In this document: positions 51,645 to 64,000 of the stretch, piece by piece
Layout: each line of letters starts with the position of its first letter
Position numbering within the stretch: position 1 is the stretch's first letter
Assembly (NCBI GenBank): GCA_027475525.1
Contig: JAMWFC010000049.1
Span: 1,613,297 to 1,677,296, forward strand
From: Macrolepiota albuminosa
Lineage: Eukaryota > Basidiomycota > Agaricomycetes > Agaricales > Agaricaceae
DNA length: 64,000 nucleotides
Reading direction: 5' to 3'
Program-made: the position numbers and the translations under genes
Notes under the pieces: generated by a model
The model's input: only the letters and a program-made list of their open reading frames with translations
Databases searched by the model: none
What the model was told of the DNA's origin: nothing

Positions 51645-54600
51645 CTATCTAAGATCAACAGAAGAGTGCTCCACATAATACTGGTCTCCTGTCGGTGCCC
51701 TAATACCCATTGTGAGCTGAGAGCTCAAACCAGACCATCTGTTCTCACACACTATTTTTAGCTGACTTTGGACCATCATTTGTCGTTCTGCATATGCTTG
51801 CAAGCCCAAGGCAGTGTGTATATCAACATGAGGGTAGTTTTTCCTGGCACAGGCTTTCCACTTGCTTTTTTGATGAGCAAAATATGCAATAAATCTCTGC
51901 ATCTCCTCATCAAGAAGGAGACACTCCTCTTGCCAACAATGCGCTCAAGCCCGTGCCTTGCACCATTTGATACAAAGAGCTAAAGATAAGCTATTAGCTC
52001 ACCAGGAACACAACAAATTCAAGAACATACCTTCTTGGTTTCCATGTCCCTCCATAACAACAGCCCCTTCTGATAATTTCCAGATCCAGCTGACACTTCA
52101 GGACCCCTCTGAACGTGTATCCTCATTTGTGGTAATGCCCACAAGATCAGTACTGGTGAGCTCCTGAAGTACATTTTCCTATCCAGTTTTCTTCAGTGGT
52201 GCTGCAAGACTGACAAGAGCAGCATAGATATCTCTGTATTTCTCAGCCCCGTGTTGAATGCACTGCAAAACAGAGAGGAGCAGGGCATGGCTACATGTAT
52301 GCATCCTTTGTCCCTGAACATGCACATCCTTGGATTTGTACAACTGGAAATGCAGTAGGATAGCACTCCAAATGTCATGGAGGGTTTCATGTGCCTGGGC
52401 ATAGCATAGTTGCCACTTGATATCCTGTAGTTTTCTATCACAAAAGGCCATTCCCACCATGCTCAAAGGAAGATCAAGCTTGATGTCAGCTGTGGCCACA
52501 TGTTGAAGTCCAAGTTGGTCTTCACGTAGCCGAAGGATGGTGGCCAGAGGCATGTATAATACTTGTATTCCCATCCACACTTCAATCTTACAAAAGAGAT
52601 GATTACTTTGTTCAATAACCTTTGATCGTTGAAGAGCTGTAGAATGTGGCCCCAAATCTTTAATTTCAATGGAAAGAAGTCATCTAAAAAGTCAAAGTCA
52701 AAATCAATAGAGTCGTCATGAGTTAAAATCATACTGATGACCCTCCAGCTCTAATCTCTGTGCAATGAGGCAATCAGGTGGTACATCCTCATGAACAACC
52801 TCATGGATGTTGGAGGTGAGATCTTCATGAAGCCGTGCTTCATCCTCACAAGCTAACCCCCACACGCTGAGCCTTCTCCCAGGCTTGTACCATCATTGTA
52901 CAGTGCACAACATCTTCTTCAGGAAGCGCAGCGTCAAGTTCCTGAAAAGCAATGACATGCTCTTCACACTGTGTGATTGCTTGATGGGCCTTTCAAAGGA
53001 AAGTTGAAGCTGTGATTAGAACAAAAATCAGAATTGGAGTCCTTGCATAGACATAAGTACATACACATAGACATAATTTTTCACCAATTGTAGTCTCCAA
53101 AATGATCATCAAATGTATCATGCCTCGATCCTGGACCCATTTCCTTGGTACTATTGGCTACTGCATTGATGGCAGCCCAACCACGTTCAGGAGCCTCCCC
53201 ATCAGTCCAGCCAACATCAGGAGAAAAGTTGAATGAATAGTTAACTTGGCACTTTTGGATGTGTGCATTGAGATGAAACTTTGGAACAAAAAATCTTTCA
53301 AAAAACAATGAGATGCGGAACACCATCACAAGGCAAAGACATGGTTACCTTAGTTGGTGGTCAGTGAAAGGGTTGAGTAAACCAAACTGGCTGCCATAAA
53401 TCCCACAGTGCTTTTGCAAATCTCAGCTCCACTGACAGCCAATATCATATAAGACAATAAGGTTTGTTGGCAAATTCTGTGCAACACTTGACCAAAAGAA
53501 GAAATCCTTATTAACATACCTGCTGAGAATTTAGCAATCTGCCTTTTGTGTTAATGAAGAACATACCGTTCTCCTTTCTGAAGATCCCCTATAAATAGAG
53601 GATGTTTCATGTTGTGACAAGCACATTCTACCTTTCCTACTCCACTTGCAGCAATCCCTTTTCCACCTCTAGCGCTTGCAGATTTAATGGCATCATGGTT
53701 GTTGCAGGTGCTAATATCATTGGAAATATGTAGAAGAAATTCTTGAAGATATTTTTTGAAGTTGGTGTCTTTGACAAAATAAGCATATCCGTGATTTAGG
53801 CCAGGATCCTTTTTCTCACTGGAGGTAATGAGGCATTTTAAGCAAAAATTGGCATTGATCCCTACAAAGAGTGCATACAGCCATCTGAGTAAGACCTCAG
53901 CCATGCATAAATGATGCCAAAGGAAAGATTTATGCTTTGTGAGAAGGAGCCAACCTCCAATCCACAGAAAGATTGATATCAGGTTGTGGACATGCTGGGC
54001 ACAGGATTGCACACTCTCCAGCATGGATACCTTTAACTCCAGTTGGATCATAATCACAACCAGAACATTTCAACACCTTTAAATGATGCCATTCCTGAAT
54101 CATCCTCAAAAATGGTCCTATTTGAGTGCTTCAGAAACTAGTTCTAAGTGTGGATAGAAATGCTCACTAGTAAATCAAGTGTATCAGTATTATCAGTTAT
54201 ATAGACAATAGTTTGATAATATTCAAATGCTGACACCTTCAACATGAAACTGAGTAGTTGAAAATAATGGAGTAATTGAAACGTAGCTGCTGTCTTTGGA
54301 TAGACTGTTGTAGCAGGGAAGAGACACATGCAAAGTAGCTGGACATGCTGCAGATCAACATGAGCACAGTTGCAGAAGAGTACATTGACAAGATGCAATC
54401 CATTGATATGAAGAATCACAAAGTTGCAGACTAAAATACTATTTGGACATACATCCCCATCAGGATGGCCAAGAAATATAAGAAGACCAAGTGCCTTCAA
54501 GCTGGTACCAATAAAGACACTGCTATCCTATGTCTGCCCAAACAATGTCAAAACAGAACAGCAGAAAAACTAGATGCGCTTACCTCAATACGATAAAAAG

Positions 54601-55249
54601 CCAAAAAGCAGTGTTCAATAATAACACACTGACAACATTTAAAACAAGAATTGGCACAGTCAAAGCACTGGTACAAGTAGTCATCACAGATTGTATGTGT
54701 ATGGTCAGCAAGATATCTGGTGCAATAAAGGAGTGCTTCTCCAGGCCCTTCTAGTTGGAGGAGCTCATGAAGGTAGAGTTCAGCATCATCTTGCCAAAGA
54801 TTCAGTGGATTGTCCTACCATGATGTGACAATTAGCTATAACTCTGGTTGATCTGAGTAAAGAAAATGAACTTACAGATGCCAGGGTTTGTCTACATTTG
54901 GCAGGTTCACCAATGACATCAACATGATCTGGATCCATCCAGTGGTGTGATATACTATCATAGACTTCATTTTCAATCAAGAAGGAATCAAGGCCAGCAT
55001 GTCAGACTCTACAAAATCATAGTCATGAGAGAGAGCTGTCTGGTGGTTGGATTGTATGGGAATGTAGAGACTGGTCCGAGATAAACCAGTGTTGTCTTGG
55101 TTTGGCTCATAAGAAGTGTGGCAGAGGAGTTGTTGTTGATTGGGGAGGAAGCCAAGGGACATTAGCTCATGTGTAAGTATCAAAATCATCATATCCATGA
55201 CGCTTCCTGGGCATATGAGCAAACTAGAGAAAGAATTTATTATACTCAC
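51645..55249 (-). pseudogene. Decayed KDZ transposase with CxC2 cluster (KDZ-B)
   Basis: Minus-strand pieces in order: N-terminal exon (55249-54870), NPLNLWQDDAELYLHELLQL and a Cys-rich start (CFDCANSCFKC), an intron, then the CxC2 cluster (FVILHINGLHLVNVLFCNCA, LFPATTVYPKTAATFQLLHY, VYITDNTDT), VKGIHAGECAVLCPACPQPD, and the catalytic domain ALFVGINANFCLKC, LNHGYAYFV, ASGVGKVECACHN, GDLQKGERY, YDIGCQWS. The C-terminal part has FHLNAHIQKCQVNYSFNF, VGWTDGEAPERGWAAINAVA, GPGSRHDTFDDHFGDYNW and the end piece to 51645. The first catalytic Asp is Asn (AAT 53854-53856). Arg codons appear as Cys or His (FCLKC, CACHN), the mark of CG to TG. Frameshifts occur near 53930 and in the first exon. Confidence 0.88.
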
Positions 55250-56330
55250 AAATTTCGAAGGCCTTATATCTTGCTAGAAACTGAGAGGCTCTCTATATTG
55301 GAAAAGTTTATTATGAGAGGGGAAACTCATTAATGAGTAAGATAGAAAAGTTCAGAGCATAAGTTTATGGTAAATGTAAACATGGTCAGGTGATTGAATA
55401 TCACGTGTCAATTAAAAGTATGATATTTTCAAACAAAATATATATCAAACACATTTATTATGATGAAGGAGGGTTTTCTGTTCCATTTGGAGATCAAAAG
55501 CAATATTAGTAAACTCACTCCTGCCCTTGCAAAAGATTGTATCCTTAAGATCTTGCACTAAGGCCTGATACTTCTCCTCTTCTGTCATGAAGAGGATTTG
55601 ACATTCAAGCAGGAAAATCACCATGTTGTATTGGTGGTGCATGAGTTGGATACTCCTGTGAGCTGTCACAAGAAAGTGGTTACGCTGATCGGCAAATTTA
55701 GGACACACATAAGGACCATCTGAAACTTTAAACTCACATGTTGCTGACGATCATATTCCAGACTTAAAAGACTTTCCCAATTGTTGTACTTAGATTGAGC
55801 ATAGTCCTTGCCAAAAAACCAGCCTGCCCAGATCATTGGGAGCTATGTTCTTTAGTACCTCATTACAATGGAGATTGTCCCACAATGTCTCCTGAATTGA
55901 TGGAAGAATCTTCTTTCTTGCCATATCTAGTATTTTTGCTGAGTAACTGATGGATCAAGTTAGCCTGAAGTGACTTACCTGTTCTGTTTTTGGAATGGAA
56001 AAAAAGTTGAACTGTAAATCAGAAGCTCATTCCTGACATGACCCTGGACAGTATACATGTACAAATAATCTGGAATAAGCCAAGTAGCTGAATCCCTTAC
56101 TCTTGTCATGAATTGCACACTCATTCATGCTGCAATGTATCCATTTTATGTGCTGAAATATATCATTAAATACTCTAGTAGCTAATCCAACAAGATTTGG
56201 TAAATAACAAGCTACTCTGAGTTTTGGTCAGACGAAACTCAAATGACAGCTGAATCCACTCATAATTTAGCTTTAACTCTTACTTTGACATGTTTCATTA
56301 GACTTTCTACATTATTTCAATGGCTCAGCC
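55250..56330. other. Unassigned, possible 5' region of KDZ-B
   Basis: A minus-strand frame at 55445-55708 (87 codons) shows no family features. Otherwise AT-rich, no gene called. Confidence 0.4.
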
Positions 56331-58001
56331 TTGGCTCTACCACACTCTAGAGGACTAGAGACTTGCTCAAAATGCAAAGAGTCACCAGAATTATCACAAG
56401 TAAGTCTGTTTGAATTGATTCATTTATTCTCAAAACTCAAGTTCTATTCAGAAACAAAGATTCTATTCATGCCTGTTGTAATAAACAATACCAACAGAAA
56501 AAGAGGTATGTTCTCTGTTCAAGCCATATTCCTGGACTCCAAGACATCTGTCAGAGCAGCTTGGGATGCTGTGTCAATATCCCAGACTCTTGCTTTCTGT
56601 AAGACTTGCTGAGGATTCAATCTAGAAAAGAAGCACAGAACCTTGCTTTCTAAATACGCAAGATTGAAACTGTTAGTCTCAAGGTCAACAAAATCATCAG
56701 CAAAACTTTATATGATTATTTTGAATCCATTGCTTAACCAATATTCTATGGCCGTTCTTCCAGCTGACCCTGCCAACACTATTTTTGAGGATGCAACAAT
56801 TCTATTCAATGAGTTTCTCACCAAAGTACAATGTTCTTGCAATATGGTCCTGAAGTTAGCTGATGTTAGAAAAGAGTAGAACAAGGCAGAAGAAGTTCGG
56901 AAGCGGATTGCACACATTATTTGCTATACCCTTTTAGAGTCTGAGGCAGTTGTCAATGCACACCATCAAAAAGAACTTATGTATTAGCAGGACTAAATAT
57001 AACTACTTCTTTTACTTCTGTGAATTGTCATCAAAAACATAACACAAATATATTGAGATTGTCAGTAATCATTTAACTTTATATTCAGACACCAAACTAT
57101 CCTCACTTCCAAAGGTCAGGGAATCATAGCTCATGCAGGCCAACCTTCATGGCATGAATCAAAACTCAGTCGAACAAAAAGAGTCATGTGTGAGAAACTG
57201 TCACCTGATTCATTTGCTGCACTATTCAACTTAGCTGCAATAGGTAAAGCAAAAATTTTGGATAACCCCACCAGGACTGCCAGTTGTAGCTTCATACCTA
57301 TCAAGGGTGAGTTAGATCACAAGGATATTGTATGAGACTAATATCAGAGACTAATTTTATTTTTGTTCAGATGGCATCCCATTGCTGGAGTACAGATAAA
57401 CAGAAAGAGTTCTTAGAATCATACTACTCAACCTATCTACATTACCAAACCAATGGTATTCTGCATAAGTTCTGGCCTGTTCTTCACCAAAAATAGTTTA
57501 AACAATGGTCCAAAACCTTGCTGGAAGGCCTTAGCCCTGAAGAAGGCAGAGACAAATTAGGATCAATGTATGCCATGAAGAAGAAGGTAAGGTCAAATTG
57601 CATTGAAATTATAAACTTATCCTCAAGCTTTCACACAGCAACTCAAAGAATGGTATCAAAATAAATCCCAGGCTGCCAGGCAGGGCACAAAGAGCCAAGG
57701 CAAGGGTCTTACCCTAAACTTGAGCAAGCAGAAAAACAGCTACCACCTTCAAGTGACTGAGACATACTTGCAAATGTTCTATAAATCAAAAATCAAGCCA
57801 TTAGTAGACAATGAGATGACCATAGCCAACCTTCCTTCTCATATTACAATTGGAATTATCAAACACAATATCAAAAAGGCTTGGGATGAAGAATCAGAGG
57901 AAGTTTGGCAACAAGTGATAAGTCAGTCTGAGAGTGCTTTTCAGAAGCAGTCTGTGCCAGCATCAAGCTTGGTTCAAACTCCACAAGATTATGCATTGTG
58001 A
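56331..58001 (+). pseudogene. Unrecognised decayed gene, plus strand
   Basis: Broken frames from 56331 (HSRGLETCSKCKESPELSQ) to 58001. The clearest part is the end: TYLQMFYKSKIKPLVDNEMT, ITIGIIKHNIKKAWDEESEE and VWQQVISQSESAFQ before a GTGAGT donor. It has the look of repeated hypothetical genes that accompany KDZ elements in agarics, but I cannot assign a family or function. It is divergently oriented to KDZ-B. Confidence 0.4.
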
Positions 58002-60489
58002 GTATTTCTTTTTAAACCTCAGGGCTGTGACTTATGTATATTGATCCACATAGCGCTATTGTGTCCCTTCCTGATGTTATGGACCAGCTCAGGAATGCAT
58101 TGAAGACACAGACAGGTTGGGTTTGGACCCTCTTAGGTGGTGGGCCAGATCTCCAATTCAGGTGGACAAGTGTGAACTGTTTTGTCAGTTTGTTTTGATT
58201 TCTTAGCAAATCAATCTGATCGTTTACAGCTTCAATTTCAGAAAAAACCTCCTCGGTCACTCATTCAAAACAACCAATGTGGACAATTGGAATGATAATG
58301 TGTTAAGACCATATCTCAATTTTGTGGAGTCCTGTTTTTGTAAGTTAATTTGCAACATATATTTTTGTTATCTCTTGTAAGTAACTCCTCTCAAGTGGCC
58401 GATGTATGTGCAGCTCATGCTCTTAATTCAGAAGCAGGGGCCTCCAAGACAAACTACAATGATCAACTCACTACTGAAACAGCATTATACACAATGTTTG
58501 ACTCTGAGGACGAGCAAGAGCCCAGTGTTTGTATGTGAAATTATGCATATTATCAATTATATTTCTTTTACCTCCTTTCAAGCTGGTGCTCCCGCATCTT
58601 TCTCAAAAACATCCTTGTTAGCTCCTCAATCACCGATGCAACCTGCACTTGATACTATCTTATCAACTGCGCAGGCAATGGCTGCTGAGACCACATGGAC
58701 TTCCCCAGGTAATTCCAACCAACCAACCAACCAACCACGTCTGTGATGGCTGGTACATCCTCATTAGCTCCTCAATCATCAACTGCACAGGCAACAGCTG
58801 CTGAGACCATGTCTGTGACGGCTGCCAAGACCATTTCTCACCATTCTGACTTTTTGATTATGCCAGTCATGACAACACCCCAACCAAACCTTGACAATCA
58901 ACCATCCCCTGCAACAGCTGCCAAGTTCATGTCTCACCATTCTGACTTTGTGCTTTTGCATATGCCGGTAGTGACAACACCTTGACCATCCAACCTTGAC
59001 AATCAACCATTCCTGGATCAGAAAGATCTTTTATTAAGAAGTGCTACTTTCGAAGCCCTTCAACTTCAACAAAAAAAGAAAACAGTCAAGCCTCACCAAA
59101 CAAAGCCCTCCCACCAGCCGGGGCTCATGCCAAAGGATGGTAATGAGGGCTGTGGTAAGCAAGTTTGAAGGCCTGCAGGGACAAAGAAGGTTACCTGTCT
59201 CACTGTTGATGATAGTGGAAAACCAAAATTGGCTCATGGAAAGGGGAAGGGCAGTAACAAAGGGTAAGAAGTATATGAGTTCTACTAGTGCTGCTTGATG
59301 CATGATGACATGTGGACATTTGTCTTCTTGACTTCTTGGGATACATACTCCAAACCTTTTTTGATAGTTGCAAACTTACTTTTTTGATATAAAATACAAC
59401 TATCTTGTGAAACAAAATTTGTTATTCTGCCATTCTGTTCCTTGAGATAACTAGAAATTGAGGAATTAAGTTGAAGTGATCAGATCCATGCCCTCTGGAT
59501 GTTTGGAGTACCCCTCAAGTCGGACAAAATTGTTTTATACCACAACCAGCTGGATTTAGTGCTAGTAACTGAACATTGGAAGTACTATGTGTTATATGAG
59601 GTGTTTCCAAATTACCTTTACCCAATGTATTGTCTGGTTGTTGTGTCCCATTGTTGAGGATGAATTGTCACACTTGCCAAGATGCAGCAGATCAAAGTTT
59701 GTAAAGTTTGTCCCACATGTCAGATGTTGCTGTTTTCGAGCTAAATGATTACCTTACTAAGGTTGGTTGGTTGGTGTGTCAGATTTGTAACATCTGAGTT
59801 GTGGAAGTGCTCTGAACATCCGGGAGGCATAGTATGTGTATATCTTGTGGTCTGGACAATGTATTTGACCAAGGTAGGAAGTACTATGTGTTATGTGAGA
59901 GGTGTTTCCAAATTACCTTTACCCTATCTCAAGAATAAACATGAGCGATGGATGTGAACTCTGCAAGTAGTAAGGATGTCAATTGTAAGCTCAAAGAATA
60001 TATTGGAAAGGTGTATTTACTGACATATTACCGCTTGGCAGAATTCATTCCTCTAATTGCTATTCTGATGATGACTATGAGTATTGGCACATCATCTTCC
60101 CAAGCAAATCCTTAAGGTCATTCCAAAACAATTCTTCAACCTAGATGAATTTATTGCGGCTCTTGGAGTCCAAACGGAGGGGTATTGGAATTACATCAGA
60201 GTCTAGACTCTAGGATGGAAGCATGATAAAGTACATAGTAAGTGTTATGAAAGCAAGTCTAGGTCTTTTTATTGACTCGTTCTGACTTTAACACCTGAAC
60301 CACATGTTCTCCTTTTCTGCTGGTTCAGAGATTTAGTCATGCTTCCTCAGCATGCTAAACAGGCTTTCAGAAGGAAATGAAATAGTCATGTCCCTATTTG
60401 ATGCTGATTCTCTGTTTTCTCTCTTACATATCATTGTTCTATGGGACGTGGCGGTTGATGGCACCAACTTTTCCAGCTCTTGTAATATA
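58002..60489. other. Decayed and repetitive sequence, no gene resolved
   Basis: Frames at 58350-59300 give Ser/Thr/Pro-rich peptides with internal repetition (CTCACCATTCTGACTTT recurs near 58837 and 58931). (CCAA)n lies at about 58719-58737. A 46-48 bp direct repeat occurs at 59578-59623 and 59877-59924. Another broken frame near 60150 reads ALGVQTEGYWNYIRVQ. Confidence 0.45.
59877..59924. repeat. Direct repeat of 59578-59623
   Basis: GGAAGTACTATGTGTTAT, then a GAG-rich junction and GTGTTTCCAAATTACCTTTA, in both copies. This one has two extra bases (AG). Confidence 0.9.
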
Positions 60490-63400
60490 TATATATATCT
60501 ATATATTTGGAGTAATGTTTGGAGTAGCAGGGATCCCCACCCTAGGCGGTTCTACCCTGCCTGTTGATAGACACCTGGGATTTAAACCAGCTTATTTGTC
60601 AAAGTTTTGTCTTATTTCTCTGTGAGGAAATCCTTTTATGCACCGAGTGTGGGGCTCCTGGCCCTGGGCTGGGTCTTTATCCCACCTCTTCCCTTTCACT
60701 TGACCAGATACTTACTAAAACCCCGCTTTGAGCCTCTGTCTCTTGCTTATTTGTCTGAGTAGTCATTTCAAAACCAGTATTCACCCATGTGTCAATCACA
60801 GTTGCCACTGAAATTGATTTCTTCCTGAACTTCTTGTTCAATAGCTTTGCATTTAGCACTGCTCAGTTGGATATTCTTTTGTGCCATCTCTTTACGACCT
60901 CTTGGTGTGAGTGAGGTTCACTGTCATTTCTGATTGTTCTTTCACACCTCAAGACCCATATGAGGTATGCTGACTCTATTATAATCAATCTCATCAGTTG
61001 TGTTAGGCCATGTGAGAGCTTGTTTCTTCTATCCCTGTCTGTTGTTAGCAGGCTTCCTATCACGGTGTTGATGTCTTGTTTGGGAAGGACTTTCCCGGTT
61101 CTCCTCTTTCAAAGGTCACTTGCTAGGCCCCAGATTGTTGATTGGCCCTGGCATTTGCACTGAGAGATAATATGATCTAACAATTCCACTTCTCCATCAT
61201 GAATGCATGTTGCTCTCGCTAGTAATTCTGGCTTCATATTGGGCCGGTTCTAGTAGGAGCTGACTTTGTATGCATTGTGTACACTTTTCCACTGGAAGAC
61301 TCTTACCTGTCTTGAGAAATTCTTGTTTCTCAGACTCTTCCAGATTTGTGCATCACTTGGTGCAGTGCCCCCAGCTCGCTTCACTATGTGTTTTATATTT
61401 TCTAACATTTTGTGTGTTCTTGGTCTTGCCTGGGGGGCAAAGTCCTTCTTCAACCACTTGTAAGCCAGGGCCTGGGTGGTTTTCAAGAGTTTGGTTCCTG
61501 TGATATGAAGCTCTGTGGGGATTGGGGGAAGCACCAGGGGGCACCTGTTATTGACCTCTTCCCTCATCAGTTCTTGTGCTGTTTGTTTGGTGCTAGTTAC
61601 TAAACTATTTGTTATATCTTTTAACTTGATTGTTGCAGCATGCATTCTGAGTTTCCCAATTAGAGTTTTTAGGCGGCCCGCATTTCTTGTCTCCCAGAAA
61701 CCAGTGTCTTCCATTTTGCTTAGGTCATCCATTAACATCCTTATTGTGTCTCTTGATCTGATATTTACTACCAGGTTCATAGTAGTACCACTTTTCAGGG
61801 AGGTCATGAGTATAGGGATTAGCTGATTATCTCCTCCCTCAATTTTATTGGGGCTATGCCATTCTGCTCCTTGATTTAGGTTGTCTCTTTCTTTGAAGGC
61901 AATTCCGGCTTTGATTGTCAAGGGGCCGGACCTTGCAGCAGCCCCAAAGACTTCAAGCTGTTGTCTGCTTGTGTTTGTTCTTATTGGTATGTATACTTGG
62001 TCATATCTTGGCCCAGTTGTGAATGCCCAGAAAATGTCCTTCAGCTTGGTGATGATGCTTCCTTTTTGATTGAAAACATGTCCTTTGTTACTCTCACTGC
62101 TGACGTGGGGATTCCTTGTGGGGTCTTGGTTGTCATATGGTTGGTTAACTGCTGGATTCCATTTGCTTGGTATGGTGCCTAACAAAGACTTTGCTTTCTT
62201 CACACAGGAGTGGGGGTGGAGGCAGCCCACACTGTTCTCTAGGTCTTTGCAGTCCTTGCATTTGCATCTGTCTGATGCTCAATGGTTTTGCACTCTTAGG
62301 TGCATGAAGAGGGTCTCTGCATCACCAACCATTCTAACTTTATGTTTAGATATTAAACATTCTACCGTCTTTCCTCTGGTGATCCTTCTCAATTTTGGGT
62401 CTACTGCAAAGTGGAACCAGATTGGCAGTTCTTGCATGACATTTCTGCTGAAGGCTATGCCATTGAGACGTACGTTGAAATCCTTTGCAGTGTTAATTAG
62501 TTTTACTATATCTGGGCAGACTTCCTTTTGGGGAGAGACTCTTGTTCTCCATGATTGTAGGAGAGGTAACACTTTGACTCTATTATCAATGCTTTCCTCA
62601 GACTTTAGCATGCTTCCGGCCATTATCGCATCGGCTACATAGGCCCAGATTGGCCTCTCTTGTCCTATCTTGAGGTAGGATTTGAGCCACATTATATCTA
62701 TAGCCTTGTTTCTCATACGTATGTCTACCAGAGCTTTTTCCTCCTCGTCAAGAGGTCTGAACAGGGTGTCTGCATTCATCTGTGATTTTTTGCCGGACCA
62801 CATGAAACTTATCAATCTTCTCATCAGGAGTTTCTTGACGCGTGGGGGCATGCCTTGTACTTGGAATAGGTATTGCATCATTCCTGCTATTACCATTTGT
62901 ACTATATGCCTTCTTCCCTCTATTGTGGGGTTGCTTTCTCCCAATTTGTGAGGCTCCTGTCAATTTTGGCTAGGACGTTGGTCTATGGGGCACTTAGGTT
63001 GGCATTGTTCCTGAACTAGGCTCCTAGAATTTGGATGGTTGACCCCTCTTCTACTATATGTATATTTTCTGGTATTCTGTTTTGGCCCGCTCCCAGCTTT
63101 CTCTCTTTTATTGTTTCTAGGCAGAATTGCTTGGTACCTATGGGTAGGATTTCTGTCTTAGTTATGTTGAATTTGGCTTTTGATGCTATACACCAATCCT
63201 CAAGGATTTTGTTCAGCAGGTCTATATCATCTTCTTCTGATAGGAAAATTGTGGTATCGTCCACAAAGAGGTTTACTAATAGTTTTTCCTTGACATCTGG
63301 GATGTCGAAGCCTTTCAGGTTTGAGTCCCTTAACATTGCGGCTAATGGTTCAATTGCAAGGTCAAAGAGGAGGCAGGAGAGTGGGTCCCCTTGTCTCACT

Positions 63401-64000
63401 CCCCTAGTGATCTTCCATAGTGAGCTCAGTTTTCTATTGATCATTATTCTTGTTTCCGCGTTTTTATACAGGGATTTAACAGTTTTTATAAATGAGGGGG
63501 GATTCCAAACCTGTCTAGTATCCTCCACAGGTACTCATGATCAATTTTGTCATATGCTTTCTCTTGTTCCAGTGCCACAATTATGCCGTCCTCCTTGTCT
63601 GCTTCTGCAAGGTGCATCATCATCCTTATTAGCTTTGTTTGCTCTGTTATACTGCGTCCAGGGATAAACCCTGCTTGACTAGGATGGATTAAGTCGTTAA
63701 TCACTTCTGTTAAGCGTGTAGCTAACATTTTTGTTAGCATTTTATAATCCGTGTTGAGGCACGTTATTGGGTGGTAATTTGCGATTTCAGTTCTATCATT
63801 TTTCTTGTACAGCAGGCACATCCAACCCTCTGCAAATGAGGATCTCTCCATTATTCCGTGGATCTGTATGTCATTATATACTAGTTGGAGCATCTCAATG
63901 ATGTTGCATGTTACTTTCTGTTTCTTTTCCTTTTCATTATATTTTGAGTCGTTTACAAACTGACCATCAAACGATTTCCAGAATTCGTATGTTAATCCAT
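60490..64000 (-). mobile_element. LINE (non-LTR retrotransposon), 3' half, 5' end off-window
   Basis: Minus-strand frames carry a LINE-type reverse transcriptase: SFAEGWMCLLYKKNDRTEIA, NYHPITCLNTDYKMLTKMLA, SQAGFIPGRSITEQT, VALEQEKAYDKIDHEYLW, TRGVRQGDPLSCLLFDLAIE and LLVNLFVDDTTIFLSEEDD. Downstream pieces (RLISFMWSGKKSQ, AQIWKSLRNKNFSRQVRVF, QWKSVHNAYKVSSYWNRP) form the C-terminal zf-RVT-like region. Motif A has Glu where Asp is catalytic (codon GAA, 63567-63569). Frames are separated by stops. The 3' end is placed near a (TA)n run at about 60485-60510, a common LINE tail in fungi. Endonuclease and ORF1 would lie beyond 64000. Confidence 0.88.

Noticed and set aside
58710..58740. (CCAA)n run as a CRISPR-like or telomeric repeat
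   Set aside because: It is a short simple repeat without spacers and without telomere-type units. No CRISPR array is expected or seen in this eukaryotic window.
60530..60610. A second SINE, suggested by the B-box-like GGATTTAAACC
   Set aside because: No A box, tail or target duplication. The sequence lies within what looks like the LINE 3' end.
62070..62642. 190-codon plus-strand ORF
   Set aside because: Opposite to the LINE RT C-terminal region on the minus strand, which has the real motifs. Translation is unstructured.
63035..63667. 210-codon plus-strand ORF
   Set aside because: Antisense shadow of the LINE RT palm domain.

Overview
The window looks like the genome of a mushroom-forming basidiomycete (Agaricomycetes). 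The support is short spliceosomal introns (about 45-95 nt), a spliced cytosolic ribosomal protein eL37 gene, intron-containing nuclear tRNA-Lys genes, and KDZ transposases carrying the CxC1 and CxC2 cysteine clusters typical of this group. Most of the DNA is transposable elements and their ruins. Host-type genes occupy about 17.5-22 kb and 36-41.6 kb.

Left arm (1-16.8 kb): a three-level nest. A minus-strand Ty1/Copia element (5' LTR 16412-16827, gag-protease 14836-16270, integrase and RT below 2652, 3' end off-window) is split by a plus-strand Ty3/Gypsy element. The Gypsy element (2653-14831) has two 938-bp LTRs, a 4-bp duplication ACGT, a tRNA-Lys primer site and a polypurine tract. Between its integrase and 3' LTR it carries a spliced antisense gene (13721-10436) with a zinc-cluster-like Cys motif. 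That gene is itself cut by an 853-bp solo LTR (10963-11815). Removing the solo LTR and five introns leaves exactly 715 codons, counting the stop and one in-frame TGA.

Host island 1 (17.5-22 kb, minus strand): a conserved-looking hypothetical gene, a complete nine-exon ICL/PEP-mutase family gene (291 aa), and ribosomal protein eL37 with an apparent 2-nt deletion. 22-31 kb holds decayed fragments: a possible transcription-factor piece, a large unrecognised gene with an FDEAH segment, the C-terminal part of an amidase and the C-terminal half of a sirtuin. 31-36 kb is AT-rich, with a tRNA-like sequence, a 53-bp minisatellite and a tRNA-derived SINE with perfect 14-bp target duplications.

Host island 2 (36-42 kb): tRNA-Lys(UUU)-like, tRNA-Lys(CUU), an ASC-1/Rqt4-type C2HC5 zinc-finger gene with a frameshift, and a third tRNA-like gene. 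These are followed by a truncated chromovirus and a 56-bp pair of fused inverted repeats.

Right arm (43.7-64 kb): a second nest. A CxC1-KDZ transposase gene is interrupted by an internally deleted chromovirus, which is interrupted by a 980-bp solo LTR. Next come a foldback element, a decayed CxC2-KDZ gene and, at the right edge, a minus-strand LINE. Much of the damage is CpG transition: all nine differences between the two Gypsy LTRs, loss of the first catalytic Asp in three separate transposases or integrases, and several CGA-to-TGA stops. This suggests methylation-linked or RIP-like mutation of repeats.
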